A stretch of DNA of 64,000 nt. Origin: Granulicella pectinivorans (GTDB lineage Bacteria > Acidobacteriota > Terriglobia > Terriglobales > Acidobacteriaceae). Positions 45,044-53,886 of the stretch are shown one piece after another; the stretch's first letter is position 1, and every line of letters starts with the position of its first letter. The position numbers and the translations under genes are program-made. The notes beneath the pieces were generated by a model. It did no database searches, was not told the DNA's origin, and was given only the letters and a program-made list of their open reading frames with translations. The stretch is from NCBI RefSeq assembly GCF_900114625.1, contig NZ_FOZL01000001.1, positions 3,906,001 to 3,970,000 on the forward strand, written 5' to 3'.

Positions 45044-46282
45044 CTACGACGCCAACCACCCCATCGTCTTCCGCGCCAACGCATCGAACGCCCGAGCCGC
45101 CATCTCCAGGTGCTCCACCTTCGTATCCTCGGCCTGATTATGGCTCAGCCCCGCCAGCGACTGCGTAAACATCATCACCGTCGGAATCCCCGCCCGAGCC
45201 ACCTCCGCCGCATCATGCAAAGGCCCCGAGGGCAGCCTGTGCGACACTCCCGCGACCTCACAAATCGCCTCATCGCAAAACCCGATCAACCGCTCATCGA
45301 ACGGAATCGGCTCAATGCTCCATATCCGCGACCACGCGACGCTGCATCGCTCCTCTGCCGCAAACCGCTCGCTCGCAGCCTTGGCCTCCGCGAACATCTC
45401 CGCCAGCACACCGGCATCCAGATCCCGCATATCCAGCGTAGCCTCGCACCGCCCCACCACCGCCGTCACAATCCCCGGAAACGTCTTTACGCTCCCCATC
45501 GTAGCCACCGCATCCGCATGCTTCTTCGCGATCGGCCGTATCTCCAGCGCAAGCTTCGCCGCGGCAGCCAGAGCATCCCTCCTTACACCCATAGGCGTCG
45601 ATCCCGAATGCGCCTCCTGCCCATGGAACGTAATCGCATGCCGCTCCACGCCCTTGGTCCCCGTCACCGCGCCCAGCGGAAGCCCCATCCCCTCCAGCAC
45701 AGGCCCCTGCTCAATATGTAACTCCAGATAAGCCGCCGCATCGGCCTGCTCCGACACCGCATCCCCAACCCGCTCCACATCGATCCCACAACCAGCCAGC
45801 GCAGCCTCCAGCGTCACCCCATCCTTATCCGTCCGCATCCGGTCCGCCGCAACCGAAGCCGTGCCCGCAAACGCCGAAGACCCAAACAGACTCCGCCCAA
45901 ACCGAGCCCCTTCCTCATCCGCCCAGTCCACCACCCGAATCGTCAGCGGAGGCCGCCCACCATAGTCCTCGCTCAACCCCCGAGCTACCTCGAACGCCCC
46001 CAACACCCCTAGACATCCATCCAGCCACCCACCATTCGGCACCGAATCCAGATGCCCGCCCAGAATCAAGACCCGCTCCGACTCCCCCCGCAACGTGGAC
46101 CACGAGTTCCCCGCCGCATCCAGATGGTGCTCCATCCCCAGCGCCGTCGCCTTGGCCTGAAACCACTCCCTCGCCTTCAGCCAAGTGGGCGTCCATGCCA
46201 CCCGCTGCGCCCCGTGCTCATCCCCCGTCAGCGCCCGTAGCTCCTTCAAATCCCGAACCAGCCGCCCCGAATCCAAACCCAT
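45044..46282 (-). CDS. Zn-dependent amidohydrolase, likely beta-ureidopropionase
   Basis: M20-family dinuclear metal hydrolase of 412 residues, N-carbamoyl-beta-alanine amidohydrolase/allantoate amidohydrolase type. Metal ligands appear in LGGHLDSVPNGGWLDGCLGV, DEEGARFG and the final HNQAED; the dimerisation domain has HSGSTPMGVRRDAL and a substrate Arg/His region ELHIEQGPVLE. Hydrolyses N-carbamoyl-beta-alanine to beta-alanine, CO2 and ammonia, third step of the reductive pathway. First gene of the cluster; only 41 bp lie between its start and the divergent gene at 46324, so any promoter there must be compact. Confidence 0.9.
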   Translation of the reverse strand: MGLDSGRLVRDLKELRALTGDEHGAQRVAWTPTWLKAREWFQAKATALGMEHHLDAAGNSWSTLRGESERVLILGGHLDSVPNGGWLDGCLGVLGAFEVARGLSEDYGGRPPLTIRVVDWADEEGARFGRSLFGSSAFAGTASVAADRMRTDKDGVTLEAALAGCGIDVERVGDAVSEQADAAAYLELHIEQGPVLEGMGLPLGAVTGTKGVERHAITFHGQEAHSGSTPMGVRRDALAAAAKLALEIRPIAKKHADAVATMGSVKTFPGIVTAVVGRCEATLDMRDLDAGVLAEMFAEAKAASERFAAEERCSVAWSRIWSIEPIPFDERLIGFCDEAICEVAGVSHRLPSGPLHDAAEVARAGIPTVMMFTQSLAGLSHNQAEDTKVEHLEMAARAFDALARKTMGWLAS

Positions 46283-46323
46283 CGCACTCTCCCAATCAAA
46301 GGGACAGACTACACGACCCTGCT

Positions 46324-47052
46324 ATGCTGATCGCCAACATGCGACAAGAAGAATTCCCAGACTGGATGGACGAAACCGGCATCGGTCAGATCGGCGTCTT
46401 CCATCTTGAACGAAGCCGACGCATCACCGCCGAGATCACTGCATATGATGAGGACCGCGACGAACTCATCGTTAACGTGATCGCCTCCAATCGCGTCCAC
46501 CCCAGCGACGGCGAGCAGAATTACGCAATCCCGGTCGATCACGTCCTCTCCTTCGTTCCTCAATCGCGCGACATGCAATCCTGGCCCTACTCTGACCCCT
46601 GCCGTAGCGCTCCCTCCTCCCTCGGCCGTTTTCTTCTGCTGACGACATTGTTCCTGTCTGCCACTATCGGGAGCATCCCTCTCTTCCTCACCATGCAAGG
46701 CCCCTGGCCGCTCCAGCAAGCCTCGGTCATCACCTACACGCTCGCCGTCACATGGCTCACTTTCTCCGCATCGCGAGAGAATCCCCGCTACCTCTTAACC
46801 TGCCCGGCGGTGCGCCCGCAACTTCCGCGCCTCCTCCTCCGCCACTTCGCTTTCCTCCTCGCGCTCATGGTCGTGGAGACGGCGGCATCGGCAGTCCATC
46901 CGCGGCTGACCGATTGGTGGAATGTCCGCGACGCCAAAGGACGGACTCCCTTCGAGTTCGCCCTCCTCCTCGTATGCATGGCTCTCGGATTCACCCAGGT
47001 CTACACCAATCGCTCGCTGCTCAAACACGCTCACCGCGAATTCTCTCACTGA
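46324..47052 (+). CDS. Hypothetical membrane protein with N-terminal soluble domain
   Basis: Not recognised. 242 residues from the ATG at 46324. Residues 1-85 look like a small beta-rich domain (ITAEITAYDEDRDELIVNVIAS); three or four hydrophobic helices follow (LLLTTLFLSATIGSIPLFL, ASVITYTLAVTWLTF, FAFLLALMVVETAASA, FALLLVCMALGF). The frame reaches back to 46195 but would overlap the divergent amidohydrolase gene and reads as Pro-rich shadow. ATGs at 46324 and 46339 are both weak starts. Followed 114 bp later by an ECF sigma factor gene on the same strand; a functional link is not shown. Confidence 0.6.
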   Translation: MLIANMRQEEFPDWMDETGIGQIGVFHLERSRRITAEITAYDEDRDELIVNVIASNRVHPSDGEQNYAIPVDHVLSFVPQSRDMQSWPYSDPCRSAPSSLGRFLLLTTLFLSATIGSIPLFLTMQGPWPLQQASVITYTLAVTWLTFSASRENPRYLLTCPAVRPQLPRLLLRHFAFLLALMVVETAASAVHPRLTDWWNVRDAKGRTPFEFALLLVCMALGFTQVYTNRSLLKHAHREFSH

Positions 47053-47166
47053 CACAGGGCCAGGGTCGGATGGACATTCCCTCCCCCCGCGCTATCTTTA
47101 CCCACACTGAAAAATAATTTCGCCCCGAACCTAACCGCCCCCGCATCCTCCTGTCTAATCGTGCGA

Positions 47167-47748
47167 ATGGAAACGACAGACCATCAAGCAATCCAGCAAG
47201 TGCTCGCCGGAGACCCCGACGCCTACAAGGTGCTGATGGACCGCCACTTCCAGTTTGTTTTCCGCATCGCCTACCGCATCATCGGCGATACGGCCGACGC
47301 CGAAGACGTTGCGCAGGAAGCGTTCCTGCGCGCCTACAAAAGCCTTTCCACCTTCCGTCACGACGCAACCTTCTCCACCTGGATCAATCGCATCGCCATG
47401 AATCTCTCCATCAATCTCGTCGAGCGCCGCACCCGCGACAAGGTGCACCACGCCGTACAAATCGGCGACGACGCAACCCCCACCCTGAACACCATGCAAA
47501 TCCCAGACACCCGCAAATCGCCCGAACACTCCCTCCTCGACACCGAGGCCACCACCATCCGTCAGGCCGCCATGGCCTCCCTCACCCCCATGGAGCGCAC
47601 CGCCTTCACCCTCCGCCACATGGAGGAGCTCCCCATCGCCGAGATCGCAACCGCCCTCAACATCCCCGCGAACTCCGCCAAACAAGCCATCTTCCGCGCT
47701 GTAGGCAAACTCCGCCGTTCGCTCTCTCCCATGGTGATGTCACGATGA
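47167..47748 (+). CDS. ECF-type RNA polymerase sigma factor
   Basis: Alternative sigma factor of about 193 residues. Region 2 has DRHFQFVFRIAYRIIGDTAD, here followed by EDVAQEAFLRAYKSLSTF (core binding and -10 recognition); region 4 has LTPMERTAFTLRHMEELPIA and a helix-turn-helix ending in SAKQAIFRAVGKLRR. Start is ATG 47167 or GTG 47161; no clear ribosome-binding site for either. It overlaps the zf-HC2 anti-sigma gene by 4 bp, the usual sigma/anti-sigma arrangement. Its regulon probably includes the two HEAT-repeat genes downstream (inference). Confidence 0.93.
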   Translation: METTDHQAIQQVLAGDPDAYKVLMDRHFQFVFRIAYRIIGDTADAEDVAQEAFLRAYKSLSTFRHDATFSTWINRIAMNLSINLVERRTRDKVHHAVQIGDDATPTLNTMQIPDTRKSPEHSLLDTEATTIRQAAMASLTPMERTAFTLRHMEELPIAEIATALNIPANSAKQAIFRAVGKLRRSLSPMVMSR

Positions 47749-48476
47749 CCAACTTCAATCACAACACGCCGCTCCACCCCTGCGAAGAAGACCTCATCGC
47801 CTTCCACCTGCATGAGCTCGCCGACGAAGCCCCAGTCCGCGCCCACGTCGAGCAGTGCAGCGCCTGCGCCAGCCTCTCCGAGTCCATCGCCGAGACCCTA
47901 CGCGTCTTCTCCGCCGACGCAGTCCCCCAGGCCAACCTCGATCACGCCTGGCAGCGCCTGCGCATCAACCTTCCCACCCTCACCCCGGTCCCTGTCCAGC
48001 GCAAGTGGTATCAGCTCCCACGCCTGAACTGGAGCCTCGCAGGCCTTGCCGCCGCCGCCCTGCTCACCGTCGCTGTCTTCACCCTGCACCCTCACACCAG
48101 GCCCAAGAACGACTACGCCTTCAACCATCCCGGCCCACTCACCAACTCGCCCAAAGATCCTTCCATCGCCAACCACCTCGACTCCGCCGAGCGCCTCCTT
48201 ACCGAGGTCAATCACGCACAAGGCGCCCTCGATCCCACCACCCGCACCGAGGCCCACAACCTCCTCGTCAAGAATGCGGTCTACGTCTCCACCGCCCACC
48301 ACAACGGCGACCTCGCCCAGGCCGCGGTCCTCGAAGATCTCGGCCGCGTCCTCACCACCATCGACCACGAACCCGTCAACAAGCCCGACGACGGATGGCA
48401 CGTCCGCATCAGCATGAATACGGACGGCCTCCTCCTCGACATTCGTATCCTTCGCCAGAACGATCAGAGGCAATAA
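47745..48476 (+). CDS. Zinc-binding (zf-HC2) anti-sigma factor
   Basis: Likely membrane-bound inhibitor of the preceding sigma factor. Of its 243 residues the N-terminal cytoplasmic part has the zinc anti-sigma pattern HVEQCSACASL (H-x3-C-x2-C), preceded by LHELADEAP; one membrane helix (WSLAGLAAAALLTVAVFTL) is followed by a periplasmic sensor part of about 120 residues with no known domain. ATGA overlap with the sigma gene indicates co-translation. The signal it senses is unknown. Confidence 0.82.
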   Translation: MTNFNHNTPLHPCEEDLIAFHLHELADEAPVRAHVEQCSACASLSESIAETLRVFSADAVPQANLDHAWQRLRINLPTLTPVPVQRKWYQLPRLNWSLAGLAAAALLTVAVFTLHPHTRPKNDYAFNHPGPLTNSPKDPSIANHLDSAERLLTEVNHAQGALDPTTRTEAHNLLVKNAVYVSTAHHNGDLAQAAVLEDLGRVLTTIDHEPVNKPDDGWHVRISMNTDGLLLDIRILRQNDQRQ

Positions 48477-48581
48477 AGAAAAATAAACAAAATCTTTCGC
48501 CCTTGCCCTTGCCGTTGCCCTTTTGGTTGTCATTCCCGAAGGGAATCTGCTTCTTCTTTTGCCGTTGCTTGTTCTCGCCCT

Positions 48582-48670
48582 CGCTTCTAGGTACCCCAAG
48601 GCTTCAGCCCTGGGTCTCACAAACCGCCACGGAACTGGGCTTTAGCCCCTGGGATATGTCTTCCTCCCAG
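48582..48670. repeat. Dispersed double-hairpin repeat, copy B
   Basis: Same ~90-bp unit as at 35693-35784, starting GCTTCTAGGTACCCCAAGG, with the paired elements CCCaAGGCTTcAGCCcTGGG and GGGCTTTAGCCC. It fills much of the 238-bp gap between the anti-sigma gene and the first HEAT-repeat gene. No gene in this gap. Confidence 0.6.
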
Positions 48671-48714
48671 TCACATCTCTCTCCCACACACGAAACGCAA
48701 CAAGGACCCCCACC

Positions 48715-49647
48715 ATGCAAACCATCTTCCTAACCGCCGCACTCCTCCTCGCATCCACCCCCATCGTCCACGCCGCCCAACCCATCATCTCCTCCGACGA
48801 TCCCGCCGCCTACATCTCCGGCACCAGGGCCATGAACGACCATCGCTGGAAGGATGCCGTCACCTCCTTCGACCAGGTCATCAATGCCAGGCAAAAGAAG
48901 GTCGACGCCGCCCTCTACTGGAAGGCCTACTCCCTCAACAAGCTCGGCAACCAGCCCCTCGCGCTCGCCACCTGCTTCCAGCTCCGCGCCCAGTTCACCG
49001 ACAGCACATGGAACAAGGATTGCGACGCCCTCAACATCGACGTCACCGGCTATTCCAACCCCGTGCCCCCCGTCCCTCCCGTGCCCCCGACGCCCCCCAC
49101 CACCAGAACATTCACCTTCACCCGCAGCGACTCCTACTCCCGCGCCGAGCGCGATACGCTGCGCTCTGAGTCCCGCGACCCCGACGCCGACATCAAGATG
49201 CTGGCCCTCAACTCGCTCCTCAACCAGGACCCCGCCCGCGCCATCCCGCTCCTCCGCGGCATCCTCACCGGCAATCAGCCCTCCAACATCAAGCGGCACG
49301 CCCTCTTCGTCCTCGCCCAGAGCAAGTCGCCCGAAGCCCAGGCCATCCTCAACGACGCCGTCCTCGGCAAGCTCGATCCCAGCCTCCAGCGCGAAGCCAT
49401 CCAGTCCATGGGCATCTACAAGGGCAAAGCCGCCAACGATACCCTCGCCCAGGTCTACGCCACAACCAGCGACATCAAGATCAAGCAGGCCGTCATCTCC
49501 GCTTTCTTCATCTCGCAGGACGCACCCCGCATGGTCGAACTCGCCAAAAACGAGAAGAACATGGAACTCAAACGAAGCATCGTCTCCCAGCTCGCCCTCA
49601 TGCACGACAAAGCTGCCACCGACTACATGATCGAATTGCTCAAATAG
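48715..49647 (+). CDS. Secreted TPR/HEAT-repeat protein
   Basis: Exported helical-repeat protein, 310 residues, signal peptide MQTIFLTAALLLASTPIVHAA. Residues about 35-105 form a TPR-like block (AMNDHRWKDAVTSFDQVI). A Pro-rich linker (VPPVPPVPPTPP) leads to a C-terminal array of HEAT-like repeats with the recurrent form (L)AQSKSPEAQAIL. Such repeats serve as protein-binding scaffolds; no catalytic motif is visible. Follows the ECF sigma/anti-sigma pair and precedes a second HEAT protein 98 bp on, so the three may form one envelope-stress module. Confidence 0.84.
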   Translation: MQTIFLTAALLLASTPIVHAAQPIISSDDPAAYISGTRAMNDHRWKDAVTSFDQVINARQKKVDAALYWKAYSLNKLGNQPLALATCFQLRAQFTDSTWNKDCDALNIDVTGYSNPVPPVPPVPPTPPTTRTFTFTRSDSYSRAERDTLRSESRDPDADIKMLALNSLLNQDPARAIPLLRGILTGNQPSNIKRHALFVLAQSKSPEAQAILNDAVLGKLDPSLQREAIQSMGIYKGKAANDTLAQVYATTSDIKIKQAVISAFFISQDAPRMVELAKNEKNMELKRSIVSQLALMHDKAATDYMIELLK

Positions 49648-49745
49648 CGGTTCTTCACCCCGTATTTGCTTTAGGTCGGCACTCCAGCCGCAAGCCAGCC
49701 CACACCCGCAACCAGCCACGTACCCAGATTCCCAGGAGCGAATCC

Positions 49746-50789
49746 ATGCACCCTCACGTCCGCACCCTGATCCTCCTCCCCCTCCTCGCCCTCGCCCGCA
49801 CACTCCACTCCCAGAGTGCTCCCCAGGTCCTCCACACTCAGCTCACCACCCAATCCGCCGCCAACGGCCTCACCCCGCACCTCGAATCCGTCAAACGCAG
49901 CGGCCACCCCACCTGGATCGGCTACTCCGTCGCCCTCATCCCCGGCCTCCAGCTCGACTCCAACAACGCCGGCACCCTCGACCTCAACAACGACGGCAAC
50001 TCCTATCGACGCAACAACGACGATCCCATCGTCACGCCCACCCAGGCCATCCTCCTCATCCACGTCGAGCAGGGCGTAGCCACCCGCATCCGTCTCGTCG
50101 ATCCCACACGCATCCTCGACGCCGGCGACCAGCCCTTTCTCTGGCTCACCAACGTCAGCCCCACCGACAGCATCCAGCTCCTTTCCTCCCTCGCGAAGAC
50201 CGAAAGCAGCGAACGCAGAGACCGCATCCGCTCCTCCGCCCTCTTCGCCATCGCCGCCCACAACGTACCCCAGGCAACCGTTGCCCTCATCGCCCTCGCC
50301 GAGCCCTCCAACCCCATCGACCTCCGCGACAAGGCCGCCTTCTGGCTCGCCAACCAGCGCGGCACCGAAGGCTTTGCCGCCCTCCGCAAGTACGCGCGCA
50401 ACGACCCCGACGAAGCCTTCCGCAAGAAACTCACCTTCGACCTCACCCTGGTCAAGGAGCCCGCCGCCCTCGACGAACTCATCCGCATGGCACACGACGA
50501 CGCCTCCCCCGAAGTCCGCAAGCAGGCCCAGTTCTGGATGGCCAACAAGGGCGGCAAGAAGGTAGGCGCCGATCTCGGCAACATCGCCGTCAACGACCCC
50601 AACGCCGAGGTCCGCAAGTCGGCCGTCTTCGCCATCAGCCGTCTGCCCGACGGCGAGTCCACCGCTCGCCTCGTCGAATTGGCCAGCAACAGCAAAGACC
50701 CCGCCGTCCGCAAACAGGCCGTCTTCTGGCTCGGTCAGTCCAGGGATCCCCACGCCCTCGACTACCTCACACGTTTGATCAAGCAGTAG
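49746..50789 (+). CDS. Secreted HEAT-repeat protein
   Basis: Exported protein of 347 residues with a signal peptide (RTLILLPLLALARTLHSQ). An N-terminal domain (about 25-125) is followed by about six HEAT repeats with a shared pattern, for example VRKQAQFWMANKGG, VRKSAVFAISRLPD and VRKQAVFWLGQSRD. It ends at a strong terminator and is the last gene of the ECF locus. Likely partner or paralogue of the protein encoded 98 bp upstream. No enzymatic motif; role unknown. Confidence 0.85.
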   Translation: MHPHVRTLILLPLLALARTLHSQSAPQVLHTQLTTQSAANGLTPHLESVKRSGHPTWIGYSVALIPGLQLDSNNAGTLDLNNDGNSYRRNNDDPIVTPTQAILLIHVEQGVATRIRLVDPTRILDAGDQPFLWLTNVSPTDSIQLLSSLAKTESSERRDRIRSSALFAIAAHNVPQATVALIALAEPSNPIDLRDKAAFWLANQRGTEGFAALRKYARNDPDEAFRKKLTFDLTLVKEPAALDELIRMAHDDASPEVRKQAQFWMANKGGKKVGADLGNIAVNDPNAEVRKSAVFAISRLPDGESTARLVELASNSKDPAVRKQAVFWLGQSRDPHALDYLTRLIKQ

Positions 50790-50821
50790 ATCGCATGGTC
50801 AAAGTACTGCCTTTTCGGAAA

Positions 50822-50855
50822 GGGCGCGGCCAAAAGCCGCGCCCTCTTTTTCTTC
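50822..50855 (+). terminator. Rho-independent terminator of the HEAT-repeat locus
   Basis: Perfect 9-bp GC stem (GGGCGCGGC / GCCGCGCCC), 5-nt loop, and a T-rich tail (50845-50855) 32 bp after the HEAT gene stop. Confidence 0.9.
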
Positions 50856-50895
50856 TTAACCAAGAAAAAACATCGACGTTCCGCAACCCACATTT

Positions 50896-50927
50896 TCCAT
50901 ACATTTGGCCACAGTATCCATACATTT
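50896..50927. promoter_or_regulatory. Twofold repeat TCCATACATTT, 21 bp apart
   Basis: TCCATACATTT occurs at 50896-50906 and 50917-50927, exactly two helical turns apart, in the AT-richer gap 50856-51175 (320 bp) upstream of the GH2 gene. The gap has no gene. The spacing suggests a tandem protein-binding site, about 250 bp before the GH2 start; a chance repeat is not excluded. Confidence 0.33.
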
Positions 50928-51175
50928 CTCCATCGTGTACGGTCCCGAAAACTACAGGTAAATACCGAAGAAACGGGCAAGAAAACCGGCAAAACAACCA
51001 AAAATCACCATAAATCCCCACAAATGCCTATTTCAGACGCACACCTCAAAAAACAGAGCAAAGAGGTCCGACCACTCCGCCAAAGAAAACGTTCTCCCGC
51101 TCGATCCTTTATCATCTCCCTGCCAGCAAAAAAGCCTCGCCGCAGGTACGCTACAGCGGGCGACGCAGGGGAACG

Positions 51176-53563
51176 ATGAACCGCAGGGACTTTCTCAAGA
51201 ACTCGACCACACTCGCCGCAGCCACGTCCATCGCCACCACCGCCGTCGCGCAGGCCGCGCCCCGCACCACCAAGGGAGGGCGCACCATCCTGCCCATCAA
51301 TCGCGGCTGGCGCTATAACCCGAAGAATCCAAAGGGCGGCACCGCCCTCGCCTTCGACGACGCCCACTTCGACAAGGTCGTCATCCCGCACACCAACGTC
51401 ATGCTTCCCTGGCACAGCTTCGACGAGGCCACCTACACCTTCGTCTCGCTCTACCGCCGCGAGCTCCGCATTCCCGCCTCCGCCGCCGGAAAGCGCGTCT
51501 TTGTCGACTTTGAAGGCGTCATGACCGCCTCGACCGTCTACCTCAACGGCAAGAAGCTCGGCGAGTACCGTGGCGGCTTCACCCCCTTCTCTTTCGAGCT
51601 CACCGACCACATCAACCACGCCGGCCGCAACGTCCTCGCCGTCGAGGTCGACTCCACCGAACGCGCCGACATCCCGCCCTTCGGCAACGAGATCGACTAC
51701 CTCACCTTCGGCGGCATCTACCGCGAGGTCAACCTCCGCGTCGTCGCCGATACCTTCCTCGAAAACATCCACGCCCGCCCCATCCACGTCCTCACCGATG
51801 CCCCCAAGGTCGAGGTCGAATGCTTCCTCGACCGCGGCCCGAAGTCCAAACCCGGTGCCCTGAGCCTCTACGCCGAATTGCGTAAGGGTGCCACCGTCAT
51901 CGCCGCCGCCACTCACACCATCGAAGCCCCCACCGTTACCCCGCACCACCCGCAGGACGCCGACCAGGCCGCCGGTGCCCTCCCGCCCGTCACGCCCTAC
52001 CCCAACTCCTACACCCTGACGCTCGAAAAGCTTGGAAAGATCGATCTCTGGGACCTCGACCATCCCAACCTCTATACCGTCCACGTCCAGCTCTCCGAGA
52101 ACGGCGCCCCCATCGACGAGGAGACCCGCACCATCGGCTTCCGCGAGGCCATGTTCACCGACGGAGGCTTCTCGCTCAATGGCAAGATCATCAAACTACG
52201 CGGTTTAGACCGCCACCAGACCTTCCCCTGGGTCGGTCAGGCCATGCCCGCCCGCGTCCAGCGCCAGGACGCCATCATCCTCCGCCGCGACCTCCGCACC
52301 AACATCGTCCGCACCTCGCACTATCCGCAGTCCCGCCACTTCCTCGACGCCTGCGATGAGCTCGGACTGCTTGTTCTCGAAGAGATTCCCGGCTGGCAGC
52401 ACATCGGCGACAAGGCGTGGCAGGACGTCGCCGTCGACAACGTCCGGCGCATGGTCCGCCGCGACTGGAACCACCCCTCCATCGTCCTCTGGGGCGTGCG
52501 CATCAACGAGTCCCGCGACAACCACGACTTCTACGTCCGCACCAACGCCACCGCTCACGCCCTCGATACATCCCGCCAGACCGGCGGCATCCGCTACTTC
52601 CAGGAGTCCGAGTTCCTCGAAGACGTCTTCACCATGAACGACTTCGGCTTCCCCCTGAAGCCACCGATCCACGGCAAATACCTCAACACCGAGTTCGTGG
52701 GCCACACCTTCCCCACCAAGACCTTCGACGACCTCGAGCGTCTCCGCGAACACACCATCCGCCACATCCGCGTCCACAACCAGCTCTGGTCCGACCCCCA
52801 GTACGCCGGCGGCATCGGCTGGTGCGCCTTCGACTACAACACCCACGGCAACTTCGGATCCGGAGATCGCATTTGTTATCATGGAGTTATGGACATGTGG
52901 CGGACACCCAAGCCGGCCGCCGGGTTCTACAAGTCCATGTGCGACCCATCCGAAGAGGTTGTCATCGAACCCGCCTTCTACTGGTCGCGCGGCGATGAGT
53001 CCACCCTCTTTGGGGACGCCCTCATCAGCTCCAACTGCGACCATCTCAAGATCTACATCGACTATGGCAAGGGCTTCCAGCTCGTCGGCGAAGTCGATCC
53101 CGACCGCGCGAAGTGGGACCACCTGCCCTACCCGCCGTTCAACATCAACCTCGGCAAAGCCGTGAGCGACCACTGGGGCGACCTCCGGATCGACGGCTAC
53201 CTCAAAGGCAAGCTGGCGCTCTCGAAGAAGTACTCCGGCAAGGGCATCGATCAGGCCTTCGTCGTCCTGCCCGACGACACCACCCTCGTCGCCGACGGTG
53301 CCGACTCCACCCGCGTCGTCCTCCGCTGCACCGACGAGTTCGGCGCACCCCGCCAGTTCGCCACCGAGGCCATCCAGTTCACGCTCGAAGGTCCGGCCCA
53401 GATCGTCGGCGACAACCCGTTCTCCCTCGTAGCTGGAACCGGAGCCATCTGGATCCGCGCCGGCGAGGCCCCCGGCAAGGTGACCCTCCACGCCAAACAC
53501 CCGCACCTCGGCACACAATCCGTGGTCTTCACCCTGACCCCATCCGTCCCCGAACTCGCCTAA
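51176..53563 (+). CDS. Tat-exported glycoside hydrolase family 2 (beta-galactosidase type)
   Basis: Beta-glycosidase of 795 residues. N-terminal MNRRDFLKNSTTLAAATSIA is a twin-arginine signal. The GH2 sugar-binding domain (FVSLYRRELRIPASAAGKRV, FDFEGVMTAS-like strands), an Ig-like domain and the TIM barrel are in order; in the barrel NIVRTSHYPQSRHFLDACDE, the acid/base Glu in IVLWGVRINES and a nucleophile candidate in LNTEFVGHTFP. A C-terminal Ig-like extension with TLVADGADSTRVVLRCTDEFG completes the protein. Likely periplasmic; which sugar it cleaves is not decidable here. The 321-bp spacer before it holds only the tandem repeat at 50896. Confidence 0.91.
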   Translation: MNRRDFLKNSTTLAAATSIATTAVAQAAPRTTKGGRTILPINRGWRYNPKNPKGGTALAFDDAHFDKVVIPHTNVMLPWHSFDEATYTFVSLYRRELRIPASAAGKRVFVDFEGVMTASTVYLNGKKLGEYRGGFTPFSFELTDHINHAGRNVLAVEVDSTERADIPPFGNEIDYLTFGGIYREVNLRVVADTFLENIHARPIHVLTDAPKVEVECFLDRGPKSKPGALSLYAELRKGATVIAAATHTIEAPTVTPHHPQDADQAAGALPPVTPYPNSYTLTLEKLGKIDLWDLDHPNLYTVHVQLSENGAPIDEETRTIGFREAMFTDGGFSLNGKIIKLRGLDRHQTFPWVGQAMPARVQRQDAIILRRDLRTNIVRTSHYPQSRHFLDACDELGLLVLEEIPGWQHIGDKAWQDVAVDNVRRMVRRDWNHPSIVLWGVRINESRDNHDFYVRTNATAHALDTSRQTGGIRYFQESEFLEDVFTMNDFGFPLKPPIHGKYLNTEFVGHTFPTKTFDDLERLREHTIRHIRVHNQLWSDPQYAGGIGWCAFDYNTHGNFGSGDRICYHGVMDMWRTPKPAAGFYKSMCDPSEEVVIEPAFYWSRGDESTLFGDALISSNCDHLKIYIDYGKGFQLVGEVDPDRAKWDHLPYPPFNINLGKAVSDHWGDLRIDGYLKGKLALSKKYSGKGIDQAFVVLPDDTTLVADGADSTRVVLRCTDEFGAPRQFATEAIQFTLEGPAQIVGDNPFSLVAGTGAIWIRAGEAPGKVTLHAKHPHLGTQSVVFTLTPSVPELA

Positions 53564-53571
53564 AGTCACCA

Positions 53572-53620
53572 AGAGGTAGGACCAAATCCCCGAACCCCCA
53601 GGAGCGCTGGTCCTACCTCT
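53572..53620. terminator. 13-bp hairpin after the GH2 gene
   Basis: Perfect inverted repeat AGAGGTAGGACCA / TGGTCCTACCTCT with a 23-nt loop, 8 bp after the GH2 stop. No T-tract on either side, so terminator or REP-like use is uncertain. Confidence 0.55.
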
Positions 53621-53886
53621 CAGTCTTGTGTACCCCGTCCCGATGCCCCTTTGTAGCAACATGACGTAAACATGGTTCTACAAACAACTTAGCGGTTGCC
53701 CCAGGCAAAAAACCCAATGTTTCTCCACACTGTTTTTGATCGCCAAAAGCACCAAAAATCATGGAAAAATGCATGGAAAACGTGGCCATCGGGACGACCA
53801 TCATGAGCGATCTTCGGTCTACCATACCAATCGTACTTCGATGAGGGAACAAGGAGTGCCTCTCGATCCAATAGGAGATGAGATCG
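53621..53886. other. Gene-free spacer between convergent genes
   Basis: No coding frame, RNA gene or terminator was recognised. The only structure is a short direct repeat, CATGGAAAA at 53760-53768 and 53772-53780, in an A-rich patch. The sequence is less GC-rich than surrounding genes. Confidence 0.5.

Noticed and set aside
47100..47160. Autoregulatory ECF promoter (GAAC ... GTCTA) before the sigma gene
   Set aside because: The two elements are 22 nt apart, too far for an ECF promoter.
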